From: Bradyrhizobium sp. 1
GTDB lineage: Bacteria; Pseudomonadota; Alphaproteobacteria; Rhizobiales; Xanthobacteraceae
Length of the DNA stretch: 64,000 nucleotides
Reading direction: 5' to 3'
Assembly: GCF_023073315.1 (NCBI RefSeq)
Contig: NZ_JADPJH010000010.1
Coordinates: forward strand, 186,001-250,000
A program made the position numbers and the translations under genes. The notes beneath the pieces are model-generated. The model did not search any database and had not been told where the DNA came from. It saw only the letters and a list, made by a program, of their open reading frames with translations. Positions 54,355-63,867 of this stretch are shown one piece after another (position 1 is the stretch's first letter; every line of letters begins with the position of its first letter).

Positions 54355-54490
54355 TGTCCCGGACGCGATGCAGCGCGAAGCGGTGCGTCGCAGAGCCGGG
54401 ACCCAGAATCTCAATCGAATTCCGTCAATAATTTTTGGGCCCCGGCTCAGCAGCGCATCACTACGTGCTGCGCTGCGTCCGGGGCACGAG
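54355..54490. repeat. Dispersed palindrome, family B copy 2
   Basis: It runs from GTCCCGGACGCGATGCAGCG to CGCTGCGTCCGGGGCACGAG, with central AGAGCCGGGACCCA / TGGGCCCCGGCTC. More than 60 bases of the right part agree closely with the copy at 37021-37150. Confidence 0.9.
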
Positions 54491-54500
54491 ACCTGAAACA

Positions 54501-54530
54501 AAAATGGCCGGGATCGCTCCCGGCCATTTT
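54501..54530. terminator. Bidirectional terminator between argG and the OmpA gene
   Basis: AAAATGGCCGGG and CCCGGCCATTTT form a 12-bp stem with loop ATCGCT, flanked by A and T runs on both sides. This is a good intrinsic terminator for both convergent genes. Confidence 0.88.
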
Positions 54531-54546
54531 GCATTTAAGTGTCGCC

Positions 54547-56685
54547 TCAGCGCGGCGGCGCGGTGCCGGGCGGGGGCGGCGGCAGCGAGGCCTGGCCGCC
54601 GTTGAGCAGCGGCGTGATGTTGCGGACGGTGACGCGCCGGTTGATCGCGCTCGGCCCCTGCGTCTGCTCCTTCAGGTACTGCTCGCCATAGCCCTGCGAG
54701 GTCAGGTTCTCCGAGGGCACGCCGAACTGCTGGGTCAGCAATTCGGCTGCGGACTGCGCGCGGCGGTCCGACAGCGACAGATTGTCGACCTCGTTGCCGA
54801 CCGCGTCGGTGTGTCCCTCGATCAGGAACACCACGCGCGGGTTGGCCTGGATCGCACGGTTGAGGCCGTCGGCGATCGCTTGCAGCTTCGCCGCCTGATC
54901 CGGTGGGATCGTCCACGAGCCTGTCTCGAAGGTGATCGTGTTGACGTCGATGCTCGGCATCTGCATGCGAACATTCGGGCTGTAGCGAATCTCGTCGAGC
55001 GTGTAACGCCGATCGATCCGCTGCACCGGGGGTGCCTCCATGGTCTGGTAGATCAGGTCCGGCGACGCCTCCTGGGCGTCGACGATGTAGCGATCGTAGG
55101 GAATGTTCACGACCGGAGGCGGCGCGTCGACATAGAAGCCGCCGACCGACTGCGGATCGCGATAGCTGTTGTCGATGATGATGATCTCGCGTCCTCGGGG
55201 ATCCCTGCGGATTCGGCGCAGCAACCGGCCGTCCGGACCGACCATGGTGATGATCTCGCTGCCGTCGGGACGGACCACAACCGTGCGGGTATCGCCGCCG
55301 ACGACGTCGGTGCGGATGTCGCGGGCGCCATAGCGGAAGCGATAGAGATCGTTGCCGCGGACATAGGCCTGCCCGCCCGGATCGCGGATGATGATGCGAT
55401 CCGGCTCGGTGTAGACGGTGCGGCCACCTTCGATGGACTCGCGTCGCTGGTTGTGGAGGTCGGCGATGGTGGCGCCGAGCACGGCGCCCCCCACGACGGC
55501 CGCGCCGATCGCGAGCGGCGTCAGGTCACGCTGCTGCGGACGCGGCGGCGGCGGCAGCGGTGCTGCGACCGTCGGCGCGGCGCGGAAGGCTGGGGCGACC
55601 GTCGGCGGTCTGTACTGTGCCCTGTCGGGCGGTGGCGCTGCGGCCGCCGTGCCCGGGACGATGCTCGGTGCCGCGACGCCAGCGGGGGGAGCTGCGGGCC
55701 GGGGCAGGGCGCCCGCCTGCGGCTGGCTCGGCGGAGTGCCGGCAGCGGGTGCACCCGCAGGAGGCGTTCCACCCTGACGTCCGGGCAGCGGGGTTACAGC
55801 GCCGCCGGGCGCCGGCGTTGCGGTCGGGAGCGGGGTTGCGCGCGGCGCAGGCGTCGGCGGCGGAGCGGTCGCCGCACCTGGTGCGGCACCCGGAGCGGTT
55901 GATGGTGCTCCACCAGCCGGAGGCGTGCCGGGACGTCCGCCGGGCGGCGGTCCACCGGGGCGTCCGGTCGGCGCTGCGCCCGGCGTGCTGCCTGGGGCCG
56001 GGGTTGCGGTCGGCGCCGGTGTTGTCGCCGGTGTGGGCGTCGTTGTCGGAGCAGGCGTGGCCGTTGGCGCAGGCGCGCCGGGGCGAGCCGCGGGCGCAGC
56101 GCCTGAAGGAGCCGTGGGTGTTGCCGTGGATCCAGGTGCGGGCCGTGCCGGGGGAGCCGCTGCAGGAGGCGGCGGAGGTGTTGGCGTTGAATGAGCCGCG
56201 GGCGGCGGGGGCGTCGGCGCATGCTGCTGCGGAGCCGCAGCAGGAGGCGGGGGCGGCACTGGTCGTGCTGCAGGCGGGGCCGGAGGCGGCGCATGCTGCT
56301 GCGGGGCCGCAGCCGGAGGCGGCGAGGGCTGCTTCGGAGCGGCAGGCGGCGGTGGGGGCGGCGGCGGAGTCGGACGGGCCGCAGGCGGCGGCGGAGGAGG
56401 CGGGGGTGCCGCAGGGCGCGGCGGTGCGGCCGCAGGCGGCGGCGCGGCTGGCGGGTGAGGCGGTGCAGCGGCCGGTGGCGGTGCGGCCGGACGAGCGGGC
56501 GCCGCAGGCGGCGCGGCGGCCGGCGGTCCCTTCGGCGGCTGCTTCGGTTTTCCGTCAGGCCCGATCTCTGGGGCCGGCGCCTGCGCGACAACGAGCGGCG
56601 CGGTTTGCGCATGCGATGCGGTGTTTGCCAATTGCATCGCGGTCAGAGCCGTTGTTGCAAGCAGCACGAAACGAAGGTTGGTCAT
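54547..56685 (-). CDS. OmpA-family protein with a long Pro/Ala-rich region
   Basis: The 712-residue protein has a signal peptide (NLRFVLLATTALTAMQLANT, about 3-22), a very long Pro/Ala-rich region (about 35-380) and a C-terminal OmpA peptidoglycan-binding domain (about 585-695). The OmpA domain includes FLIEGHTDAVGNEVDN, LSDRRAQSAAELL and INRRVTVRN. A single hydrophobic segment (about 395-415, LAIGAAVVGGAVLGATIADL) follows the Pro-rich part. The protein should link the outer or inner membrane to the cell wall, the extended region spanning the periplasm. GGGGAAG precedes the ATG. The Pro-rich DNA is compositionally extreme and gives long false reading frames on the other strand. Confidence 0.9.
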   Translation of the reverse strand: MTNLRFVLLATTALTAMQLANTASHAQTAPLVVAQAPAPEIGPDGKPKQPPKGPPAAAPPAAPARPAAPPPAAAPPHPPAAPPPAAAPPRPAAPPPPPPPPAARPTPPPPPPPPAAPKQPSPPPAAAPQQHAPPPAPPAARPVPPPPPAAAPQQHAPTPPPPAAHSTPTPPPPPAAAPPARPAPGSTATPTAPSGAAPAARPGAPAPTATPAPTTTPTPATTPAPTATPAPGSTPGAAPTGRPGGPPPGGRPGTPPAGGAPSTAPGAAPGAATAPPPTPAPRATPLPTATPAPGGAVTPLPGRQGGTPPAGAPAAGTPPSQPQAGALPRPAAPPAGVAAPSIVPGTAAAAPPPDRAQYRPPTVAPAFRAAPTVAAPLPPPPRPQQRDLTPLAIGAAVVGGAVLGATIADLHNQRRESIEGGRTVYTEPDRIIIRDPGGQAYVRGNDLYRFRYGARDIRTDVVGGDTRTVVVRPDGSEIITMVGPDGRLLRRIRRDPRGREIIIIDNSYRDPQSVGGFYVDAPPPVVNIPYDRYIVDAQEASPDLIYQTMEAPPVQRIDRRYTLDEIRYSPNVRMQMPSIDVNTITFETGSWTIPPDQAAKLQAIADGLNRAIQANPRVVFLIEGHTDAVGNEVDNLSLSDRRAQSAAELLTQQFGVPSENLTSQGYGEQYLKEQTQGPSAINRRVTVRNITPLLNGGQASLPPPPPGTAPPR

Positions 56686-56870
56686 GTGGTGAACTTCCCC
56701 GGAAGGTTCTTTGACGAAGTGTTGGGATGAACAGCTACGCGTTAGGCCGGATTGTGGCGGGCGGAGCGGTCGCGGCCCGATTTATTTCTGCACGCAAATC
56801 ACCTCACTATCGTGACGTTCATTGCGCATTCAGACGCTGGTTGCAATCGCCTCATATGTGATGCTTCGCC

Positions 56871-57122
56871 TCATCCATGATCTCGCGGCGGCATTGCGTC
56901 CGTCGCAGGATTAGGCGTGAGCGGGCCAGTCGGCCCGCGCGATGGAATCTCTTCAGGCATGCGGCCCGGCAATTCGTCGGGCCGCGGTGGCGAGCCGGGC
57001 TCGCGCACCGGCGGCGTGATTTCAGGCTGCGGATTGCCCGGCGGAATCCCGGGCGGTGGCTCGGTCGGAGTGCCGGGTGTCGACGGCGGTATCTCAGGCG
57101 GTTCAATCGGCATCGGCATCAT
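56871..57122 (-). CDS. Small proline-rich protein (hypothetical)
   Basis: The frame encodes 83 residues with nearly a third proline: PIEPPEIPPSTPGTPTEPPP near the start, then PGIPPGNPQPEITPP. It starts at ATG ATG (57122 and 57119). The pattern 'PPxIPPxxP' is regular and resembles the spacer of the OmpA protein encoded next to it. I recall similar short proteins in Bradyrhizobium, but cannot verify that. The ribosome-binding site is weak. No signal peptide is visible. It is either a real small disordered protein or an accident of GC-rich DNA; the plus-strand frames here look like shadows. Confidence 0.45.
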   Translation of the reverse strand: MMPMPIEPPEIPPSTPGTPTEPPPGIPPGNPQPEITPPVREPGSPPRPDELPGRMPEEIPSRGPTGPLTPNPATDAMPPRDHG

Positions 57123-57245
57123 CGAGATCGGTTGTCAGGAAAACGACAACGATGATGCCGCGCCGATGTTCCTCAAGCAAGATCCGGAAGAGTGCGAAGC
57201 GGTTTTCCGAAAAGATCACGCTCAACGACAGCCTAAAGCGTCGAC

Positions 57246-57632
57246 CTATTCCGGCGCGTGGCAGACGGCCTCGATGTTGTGGCCATCAGGATCGAGCACG
57301 AAGGCGCCGTAATAGTTGGCGTGATAGTGCGGACGGATGCCGGGCGCGCCATTGTCGCGACCGCCGGCCGCCGTCGCCGCCTTGTAGAACGCATCGACCG
57401 TTGCACGGTCCTTGGCTGCGATCGCGACATGCACCGGCTTGTTCAGCGCGCCCTCGCCGCCGATCCAGAAGTCCGGCTTGCCGTCGGCACCGAAACCCGC
57501 GGCCGCATCGTGGCCGGTCTGCTCCTGCGTCACTTCCATGATCAGGCTGTAGCCGAGCGGCGCCAGCGCCTTGCTGTAGAACGCCTTCGCGCGCTCATAG
57601 TCGGAGACGGGGAAGCCCAAATGGTCGATCAT
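57246..57632 (-). CDS. VOC-family (glyoxalase-like) protein
   Basis: The 128-residue single-domain protein has the vicinal-oxygen-chelate fold (glyoxalase/bleomycin resistance/dioxygenase group), two beta-alpha-beta-beta-beta modules. It begins IDHLGFPVSDYERAKAFYSK, has VHVAIAAKDRATVDAFYKAA at the centre and ends FVLDPDGHNIEAVCH. The metal-binding positions are His near residue 4, His in the middle and Glu near the end. The reaction and substrate are unknown. GGAGG lies six bases before the ATG at 57632. It is followed in the minus direction by nothing on the same strand within 120 bases, and preceded by the FkbM gene. Confidence 0.9.
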   Translation of the reverse strand: MIDHLGFPVSDYERAKAFYSKALAPLGYSLIMEVTQEQTGHDAAAGFGADGKPDFWIGGEGALNKPVHVAIAAKDRATVDAFYKAATAAGGRDNGAPGIRPHYHANYYGAFVLDPDGHNIEAVCHAPE

Positions 57633-57653
57633 CACAACCTCCGTGGTTCGTTG

Positions 57654-58511
57654 TCAGCGCGACAGGAAGGTATTGCTTCGCGTCTTGCGCGCAATCGCAA
57701 AGCCGCGCGCGACCATGTCGGCAATACAATCCTCTCGCCATTCGTTTTGTGACAGATGCTCGATCACCACCGCGCGGGGCCACAACGATTGCGGCGCGTC
57801 GCGAAAGAAGCCGATCAGCACACGGTCCTCAAAGCCCTCGACGTCGATCTTGAGCGAATCGACTTGGCCGATGCCGGCCTCGTCGAGGATGCGCGTCAGC
57901 CGCAGCGACGGCACCTTGATCGCCTCAGCGCTGGCCGTGCCGGTGACGACATGGGTGGCACCGAGATTGCCGCCGCCGCTCTCGATCATCAGCTCGCCGT
58001 CGCTGTCGCCAGCGGCGGCCTGCACCAGGCGCACCTGCGTCGCGTTCGATGCGGCGTGGTTGAAGGAGAGCCGTCCAAACGTCAGCGGATGCGGCTCGAT
58101 CGCGACCACCTTGCCGGATGTACCGACCTGCCGCGCCATCACCAGCGCAAACGTGCCGACATTGGCACCGACATCGACGAACGTGCCGCCCATTGGCGTG
58201 TACTGGCGCAGGAAGTCGAGCTCATCGAGATTGTAATCGGGATTGAACAGCGCGCCGCGCTCGGTTGCACTGCCCTGGTGGTAGAATCGGAACGAGGCGC
58301 CCTGATACTGCACGTCGAGGGGACCGCCGCGCAGCAGATTGACCAGCCGCGACATCCAGGGCCGGAATGCGCCGCGCTTCAGCCCCGATTGTTGCGTGAG
58401 GCGAATGATCGCGGCCTGCGCCGCGTTCGGCGCAAAGGCGCCGAACGGCGCGGACGAAAGGGCATTGTCGGGCGTCAAGCAGGCGGTCCTCTTTGCAGGC
58501 GGCGCATGCAT
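57654..58511 (-). CDS. FkbM-family methyltransferase
   Basis: The 285-residue protein carries an FkbM SAM-dependent methyltransferase domain (about 105-270). Motif I is GGTFVDVGANVGTFALVMA, followed by VVAIEPHPLTFGRLSFN, and VDSLKIDVEGFEDRVLIGF is the diagnostic FkbM motif. Such enzymes methylate O atoms of sugars or polyketides; the acceptor is unknown. The N-terminal 100 residues are less conserved. The start at ATG 58511 is chosen because the frame upstream runs into a repeat element. It ends 21 bases before the VOC gene start (57632), so the two may be co-transcribed. A repeat separates it from the ABC transporter gene. Confidence 0.85.
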   Translation of the reverse strand: MHAPPAKRTACLTPDNALSSAPFGAFAPNAAQAAIIRLTQQSGLKRGAFRPWMSRLVNLLRGGPLDVQYQGASFRFYHQGSATERGALFNPDYNLDELDFLRQYTPMGGTFVDVGANVGTFALVMARQVGTSGKVVAIEPHPLTFGRLSFNHAASNATQVRLVQAAAGDSDGELMIESGGGNLGATHVVTGTASAEAIKVPSLRLTRILDEAGIGQVDSLKIDVEGFEDRVLIGFFRDAPQSLWPRAVVIEHLSQNEWREDCIADMVARGFAIARKTRSNTFLSR

Positions 58512-58550
58512 AGCCGGTTTCGGTGGGGACTCCAACGCTCCATAACCGGT

Positions 58551-58690
58551 GTCGTCCCCGCCTAGTGCGCAATTGCGCACGGGGAGCGAGGACCGAGCAG
58601 CTGTCACGCGAGACTCCCACTCCGAGTCTTCGCCAAATTGCTGCCTGTGGCTACGGATCCCGGATCTGCGCTTCGCTTGTCCGGGACGAC
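58551..58690. repeat. Palindromic element between FkbM and ABC genes
   Basis: The outer ends are GTCGTCCC and GGGACGAC. Inside, TGCGCAATTGCGCA (58566-58579) is a perfect 14-base palindrome, and CCCGGATCTGCGCTTCGCTTG follows. It lies between two minus-strand genes. Confidence 0.75.
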
Positions 58691-58696
58691 AATGTG

Positions 58697-60655
58697 TCAC
58701 GCAGCCTTCTTCGGCGCCGGCTTGCGCTGCCGCAGGAAGCGGCCGAGCAGCTTGCGCTTGCCCTTGCGCGGGATCAGGTTGATATCGCTGACGAGCTTTG
58801 CGCCGCCCTTGCGCCGCTCCAGCACGATCTTGCGGCTGTGGAAGGCCTCGAGCTCGACGCGATGCGCGACGCTGACGACGGTCGCCTTGGGCAGCTCGTC
58901 GGTGACCATCTGCATCATCTTGTCCTGGCTCTTCTCGTCGAGCGCCGAGGTCGCTTCATCGAGCACGACGATGTCGGGGTTGTGCAACAGCAGCCGCGCG
59001 AAGGCGAGGCGCTGCTTCTCGCCGCCGGACAGTGTCTGGTCCCACGGGGCTTCTTCCTCGATCTTCTCCTTGAGGTGGTCGAGGCCGACCTTGTGCAGCG
59101 CTTCGCCGATCTCCTCGACGGTCCAATCGTCCTCGGCGCCGGGATAGGCGACTGCGCGGCGCAAGCTGCCCGAGGGCACGTAGGGCCGCTGCGGCAGCAT
59201 GAACAGCCGCCGGTCAGGATGGAAATTGACGCTGCCGCCGCCCCATGGCCACAGCCCTGCGATGGCGCGCACCAGCGTGCTCTTGCCGGTGCCGGATTCG
59301 CCGGCGACGAGCAGCCGCTCGCCGGGCGCGACCACCACTTCGGTCTCGCCGACCACCGCCGTGCCGTCGTCGAGCGTGACGGAGAGGTCGTTCAGCTCGA
59401 GCATCGCATCGTTGCTGGTTTCGCCGCGCTTGATGCGGCCGATTCCGTCGCCCTGCTCGGCGCGTTCGAGACCGTCGAGCGACATCATCAGTGAGGCGAT
59501 GCGGCGCGCGCAGGCATTCCAGTCAGCGAGCCGCGGGTAATTGTCGACCAGCCAGCCGAACGCGCTCTGCACGATGGTGAAGGCCGAGGCCGCCTGCATT
59601 ACCTGTCCGAGCGTCATGCTGCCGTCGAGGAATTTTGGCGCGCAAAGCAACAGCGGCACCACCGGTGCAACCAGGCTCGAGCCCTGCGACACCAGCGTGG
59701 TGCGCATGTGTTGTCCTGCGAGCCGCGCCCATTGCCGCAACACGTTGGTAAAGTTGCGATCGATACCGCCGCGCTCTTCTTCCTCGCCGCCAAGCAGCGC
59801 GATGCTCTCGCCGTTCTCGCGCACGCGCGTCAGCGTGTAGCGGAAATCGGCTTCGGCCTGATTTTTGTCCTCGGAGACCTGCACGAACTGACGGCCGATC
59901 GTCAGGATCGAGCCGGAGGCGATTCCCGCATAGAGGATCGCGGCGATCACGAGGAAGCCGGGAATGGTAACGGCGGAGCCACTGATCGTGACGGTGAGCG
60001 CGCCGCCGATGGTCCAGAGCACGACGATGAAGGTCACGGCCGACAGCAGCGCCGAGGTGACGCCGGCGAGGAAATCGACCGGCGAATCGGTCGAGATGCG
60101 TAGATCCTCTGCGATCCGGTACTCCGGATTCTTGTGGTCGCCGTCCACCAGGTTGAGCTGGTAGTAGCGGCCGTTCTTGAGCCAGCGCGTCAGCACGCTT
60201 GCCGTGAGCCAGGCGCGCCAGCGCCGCTGGATGCCCATGCGTGCAAACACTTGCGCCACGCCGAGCACGATGCTGCCGATCGCGAGCGGGAAGAACACCG
60301 CAGTGAGGTGAAACACGGTGGATGCATCACGCTTCTCGATCGCATCGAAGATCGCGCGATTCCAGACATTGATGCCGTATTGGAAGGCCACGGTCAGGAC
60401 GATCAGCACGCCGAGACCAATCGAGTAGAGCCATGCCAGCCGGTCGCCGTTGCGGCCCCAGAAGCCGCGGGCGCTGATCCAGAAGCGCGTCAGCAGGTAG
60501 TCCTTGCGGGCCTGCTCAGCCTCCTCTGGCGAGAGTTCAGGATCGGGCTCAACGACCTCCGGAGGCGGCGGCGCGACCTCATCGCCGTTCTCGCCCTTGA
60601 TCTCGACAATGGGCGGCTTCCTGCCCTGTTCGCGCTTTCCGGCCGGCTTTTGCAT
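58697..60655 (-). CDS. ABC transporter, fused permease-ATPase (SbmA/BacA-like)
   Basis: The 652-residue protein has an N-terminal cytoplasmic tail, an ABC_membrane_2 domain with six helices (about 70-370) and a nucleotide-binding domain (about 420-620). The NBD has Walker A GESGTGKSTL, signature LSGGEKQRLAFARLL, Walker B IVVLDEATSALD and the switch His in VSVAHR. Fused proteins of this sort (YddA/ABCD-like, related to SbmA/BacA) import peptides or long-chain acyl compounds, and BacA-like proteins matter for symbiosis in rhizobia. The exact substrate is unknown. The C-terminus is basic (KRKLLGRFLRQRKPAPKK). ATG 60655 gives MQKPAGKREQ; a frame upstream to 60679 is possible. Confidence 0.92.
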   Translation of the reverse strand: MQKPAGKREQGRKPPIVEIKGENGDEVAPPPPEVVEPDPELSPEEAEQARKDYLLTRFWISARGFWGRNGDRLAWLYSIGLGVLIVLTVAFQYGINVWNRAIFDAIEKRDASTVFHLTAVFFPLAIGSIVLGVAQVFARMGIQRRWRAWLTASVLTRWLKNGRYYQLNLVDGDHKNPEYRIAEDLRISTDSPVDFLAGVTSALLSAVTFIVVLWTIGGALTVTISGSAVTIPGFLVIAAILYAGIASGSILTIGRQFVQVSEDKNQAEADFRYTLTRVRENGESIALLGGEEEERGGIDRNFTNVLRQWARLAGQHMRTTLVSQGSSLVAPVVPLLLCAPKFLDGSMTLGQVMQAASAFTIVQSAFGWLVDNYPRLADWNACARRIASLMMSLDGLERAEQGDGIGRIKRGETSNDAMLELNDLSVTLDDGTAVVGETEVVVAPGERLLVAGESGTGKSTLVRAIAGLWPWGGGSVNFHPDRRLFMLPQRPYVPSGSLRRAVAYPGAEDDWTVEEIGEALHKVGLDHLKEKIEEEAPWDQTLSGGEKQRLAFARLLLHNPDIVVLDEATSALDEKSQDKMMQMVTDELPKATVVSVAHRVELEAFHSRKIVLERRKGGAKLVSDINLIPRKGKRKLLGRFLRQRKPAPKKAA

Positions 60656-60707
60656 GACCGATAACGCAAAAGAAATCAAACGGTTCCCGAGAGTTCCGCG
60701 CCGGGCA

Positions 60708-62846
60708 TCATTCGGCGGCGCCGTCGCGCACGCGGCGTAGTCGCGCCGCTGTGTGCAGCACGCGCGACAGCTCCTTGATCGAGTAAGGCTTTTGAACCAG
60801 TTCGAAGCCGAGGCTTCCCTCCTGCGATAGCGCCTCGCTGTAACCGGTCGTCAGCACGATCGACACACCGATGCCGCGGTCGCGGATCGCATGCGCGAGA
60901 TCGAGTCCGGTCATCCCCGGCATCACCACGTCCGAGAACACGACGTCGAACCGATCCGCGTCCACGACCAATTCGGCCAGCGCATCGTTGGCATTGTCGA
61001 CCAGCGTGATGCTGTAGCCGAGTTCGGTGAGGCCGTCGGCGGCGAAATTGGCGAGCTCGATATTGTCCTCGACCACCAGCACCGACATGCCGCTGCCGGC
61101 CGCCGCGGGTGCCGTGTTCGGCGCTTGCTGTTGCGGCAGCAGGTCCGCCGGCACGCGCGGCAGATAGAGCGAGAACGTGCTGCCCTGTCCCACTTCGCTC
61201 GTGACCGTCACCTCGCCGCCCGACTGCCGGGCGAAGCCGAACACCTGGGACAGGCCGAGGCCAGTGCCGTGGCCGACCTGCTTGGTGGTGAAGAACGGCT
61301 CGAAGATGCGCCCGAGCCGCGCGGCGGGAATGCCGATCCCGGTGTCGGTGACGACGACGCTGATAAAGCCGTGACTACACACAAGATGCGACAGCGTGTC
61401 CGGAACGGTCGTTGCCGGTTCGATCCTGAAGGCGATTCTGCCCATGCCCTGCATGGCATCGCGCGCATTGGTCGCCATGTTGATCAGGGCCGTCTCGAAC
61501 TGGCTGGCATCGGCATTGACGAGGCACGGCTCCGCCGGCAGCCGTATCGTGATCTCGATGGCCGGGCCGAGCAGCGTGGCGAGCATGTCGTGCAGCGACT
61601 GCATCCGCTCGCCGACGTCGAACACTTCGGGTTTCAGGGTCTGGCGCCGCGCAAAGGCGAGGAGCTGCGAGGTCAGCCTTGCGGCGCGTGCGACAGCATC
61701 CGCAATCGCGGTGATGTAGCGCTGGCGCCGCTCCTCCGTCAGCTGCGGCCGGTTCAACAGGTCGACGGAGGCGCGGATCACCGTCAGCAGATTGTTGAAG
61801 TCGTGCGCGACACCGCCGGTGAGCTGGCCGAGCGCCTCCAGGCGCTGGCTGTGCTTGAGCGCCTCCTCGGCCTCGCGCCGCCTTGCAGCCTCAAGCTGGA
61901 GATGCTGGGTGCGCCGGAAGGCGAAGGCGAGCAGCAGAAACAGCAGCGCCGTGGCCGGAATGCCGAACACCAGATGCTGGCCTATGGTCGCGTACCAGCG
62001 TGCGCGAATGGCGGAGGTCTCCAGTCCCGCGCTGACATAGATCGGATATTCGGCGATGCGCCGGTAGCCGATGCGGCGCTCGATCCCGTCCGACGGCCAG
62101 GCGATGGTCATGAGGCCATGGTCGGCGTGTGCGGCGATCTGCTGCCCGACCGGCCCGGTCGGATCGAGCCGAAGATCACGGTCGAGCTGGGGAAAATGGG
62201 CGAGCAGCACACCGTCGGTGCGTCCCATCGCGAAGAAGCTGCCGGGATCGGAGCCGATCCTGGCGTAAAAGCTCTCGAAATATTCCGGCAGGACCGACGC
62301 CTGGATCACGCCGATGAAGCTGCCGTCGTCGGTTTCGCGGCGCCGGCTCACGCCGAAGAAGCGCGCGCCCTGATAGGGCTGGCGCGGCGCCAGCGACGCC
62401 CCGATGAAGCTTCCGATGTTCTGGTCGACATGAGCAACGAAATAGTCGCGGTCCGCGAAACTCTGCTCCGGCGGCGGCGAGATGAGGCTGTTGACCAGCG
62501 ATTTTCCGTTTGCATCGAAGATCCAGGCCGATTTGAGCTGAGGCAGCGCATCGGTCAGGCGCTTCAGGCGGCGGTGCAGCGCCGGCTCGCGCGCGCGAAT
62601 GACCTCGTCGGGAAGGCCACGCACCACCTCGTTGATCTCGGCAAGGCTGCGGTCGATGGTCTCAAACACCTTGAGCGCGTGTTCATGCGCAACATCGAGC
62701 GTGCGCTCGATCTCACGGTCGGCAGTGTCTTTGGTCGACGTGTAGGAGATCGTGGCAGCGATGCCGAACAGCGCAATCGGAAGCGCCAGGGATGCAGCCA
62801 TCATCCACTGCAACAGTCTCAGCGAATTGCGTTGCGCGCCCTGCAC
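60708..62846 (-). CDS. Hybrid sensor histidine kinase / response regulator
   Basis: The 712-residue protein has a membrane helix (about 10-32), a periplasmic sensor domain of about 250 residues resembling dCache, a second helix (about 290-312), a HisKA dimerisation domain with His348 in GGVAHDFNNLL, a HATPase_c domain (GIGIPAARLGRIFEPFFTTK) and a C-terminal receiver domain with Asp of about 639 in FSDVVMPG and Lys in LVQKPYS. It thus passes phosphate internally and on to an unknown output. It begins with GTG (62846), with GGAG seven bases upstream. The signal is not known. It lies between the ABC transporter and sdhB, with 50 bases to the former. Confidence 0.93.
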   Translation of the reverse strand: MQGAQRNSLRLLQWMMAASLALPIALFGIAATISYTSTKDTADREIERTLDVAHEHALKVFETIDRSLAEINEVVRGLPDEVIRAREPALHRRLKRLTDALPQLKSAWIFDANGKSLVNSLISPPPEQSFADRDYFVAHVDQNIGSFIGASLAPRQPYQGARFFGVSRRRETDDGSFIGVIQASVLPEYFESFYARIGSDPGSFFAMGRTDGVLLAHFPQLDRDLRLDPTGPVGQQIAAHADHGLMTIAWPSDGIERRIGYRRIAEYPIYVSAGLETSAIRARWYATIGQHLVFGIPATALLFLLLAFAFRRTQHLQLEAARRREAEEALKHSQRLEALGQLTGGVAHDFNNLLTVIRASVDLLNRPQLTEERRQRYITAIADAVARAARLTSQLLAFARRQTLKPEVFDVGERMQSLHDMLATLLGPAIEITIRLPAEPCLVNADASQFETALINMATNARDAMQGMGRIAFRIEPATTVPDTLSHLVCSHGFISVVVTDTGIGIPAARLGRIFEPFFTTKQVGHGTGLGLSQVFGFARQSGGEVTVTSEVGQGSTFSLYLPRVPADLLPQQQAPNTAPAAAGSGMSVLVVEDNIELANFAADGLTELGYSITLVDNANDALAELVVDADRFDVVFSDVVMPGMTGLDLAHAIRDRGIGVSIVLTTGYSEALSQEGSLGFELVQKPYSIKELSRVLHTAARLRRVRDGAAE

Positions 62847-62998
62847 GGTCGCTCCGGTCCCCCGACCAGAGAGCTTACTTGAATTTCGCGCTGGGAAGGA
62901 AGCGGCTTATGGCGGGAACCGAAGGTTGCAATCCGGCGATTCGCCCGCGGCACGGCGTGGGAGAAAAATTTCCTAAAATCCGCACTGACTGTAGAATG

Positions 62999-63019
62999 CC
63001 CCGGCCATTCGGGCCGGGG
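62999..63019 (-). terminator. Hairpin downstream of sdhB
   Basis: CCCCGGCC and GGCCGGGG pair perfectly around the loop ATTCG, 22 bases beyond the sdhB stop on the minus strand. It is the likely end of the sdh operon. Confidence 0.65.
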
Positions 63020-63041
63020 ATCGAGGCGTGAATGGCAGATC

Positions 63042-63824
63042 CTAGATCTGGCGCTCGACCATCTTGAGCTTGAGCTCGGCGATGGCTTCGGCCGGATTGA
63101 GGCCCTTCGGGCAGGCCTTGGAGCAGTTCATGATGGTATGGCAGCGATAGAGCCGGAACGGATCCTCGAGATTGTCGAGGCGCTCTCCAGTGGCCTCGTC
63201 GCGGGAGTCGGAGACCCAGCGATTAGCCTGGAGCAGAGCGGCGGGACCGAGATAGCGGTCGCTGTTCCACCAATAGCTCGGGCACGAGGTCGAGCAGCAG
63301 GCGCAGAGAATGCATTCGTAGAGGCCGTCGAGCTTCTCGCGGTCCTCGTGGCTCTGCTTCCATTCCTTTTGGGGCGTCGGCGAGGTCGTCTTCAGCCACG
63401 GCTCGATTGAGGCGTACTGCGCGTAGAAATTGGTCAGATCAGGGACGAGGTCCTTCACGACCGGTTGGTGCGGCAGCGGGTTGATCTTGACCGCACCGTC
63501 CTTCACGTCGTGCATCGAGCGTGTGCACGCCAGCGTGTTTTGGCCGTCGATGTTCATGGCGCAGGAGCCGCAGACGCCTTCACGGCAGGAGCGGCGGAAG
63601 GTCAGCGACGGGTCGATGTGGTTCTTGATCCAGATGAGGCCGTCCAGCACCATCGGACCGCAATCTTGGGTGTCGACGTAATAGGTGTCGACGCTCGGAT
63701 TCTTGCCGTCATCCGGATTCCAGCGATAGACGCGGAATTCGCGCGTTTCAGTCGCGCCCGAAGGCTTCGGCCAGGTCTTGCCGCCGGTGATCTTGGAGTT
63801 CTTCGGAAGTGCGAATTCAACCAT
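63042..63824 (-). CDS. sdhB: Succinate dehydrogenase iron-sulfur subunit
   Basis: SdhB carries electrons from the SdhA flavin to ubiquinone in complex II of the respiratory chain, at the cytoplasmic face of the inner membrane. The 260-residue protein shows the [2Fe-2S] site [16 protein letters not shown] (about 80-95), the [4Fe-4S] site [16 protein letters not shown] (about 171-186) and the [3Fe-4S] site [17 protein letters not shown] (about 233-249). All cysteines are present. It starts 43 bases after the sdhA stop and is its operon partner; a hairpin follows the gene. Confidence 0.98.
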   Translation of the reverse strand: MVEFALPKNSKITGGKTWPKPSGATETREFRVYRWNPDDGKNPSVDTYYVDTQDCGPMVLDGLIWIKNHIDPSLTFRRSCREGVCGSCAMNIDGQNTLACTRSMHDVKDGAVKINPLPHQPVVKDLVPDLTNFYAQYASIEPWLKTTSPTPQKEWKQSHEDREKLDGLYECILCACCSTSCPSYWWNSDRYLGPAALLQANRWVSDSRDEATGERLDNLEDPFRLYRCHTIMNCSKACPKGLNPAEAIAELKLKMVERQI

Positions 63825-63867
63825 TTCGATAAGGCTTTCGCTGTTCGCTCAGTACACGCGCGCTGTT

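Noticed and set aside
54529..56730. Plus-strand frames opposite the Pro-rich OmpA gene
   Set aside because: The extreme Pro/Ala codon bias (CCG, GCG) produces stop-free complementary frames rich in Arg or Gly; none has a domain.
60891..62882. 663-codon plus-strand frame opposite the hybrid kinase
   Set aside because: A shadow of the kinase gene, with no domains and an Arg/Ala-rich composition.
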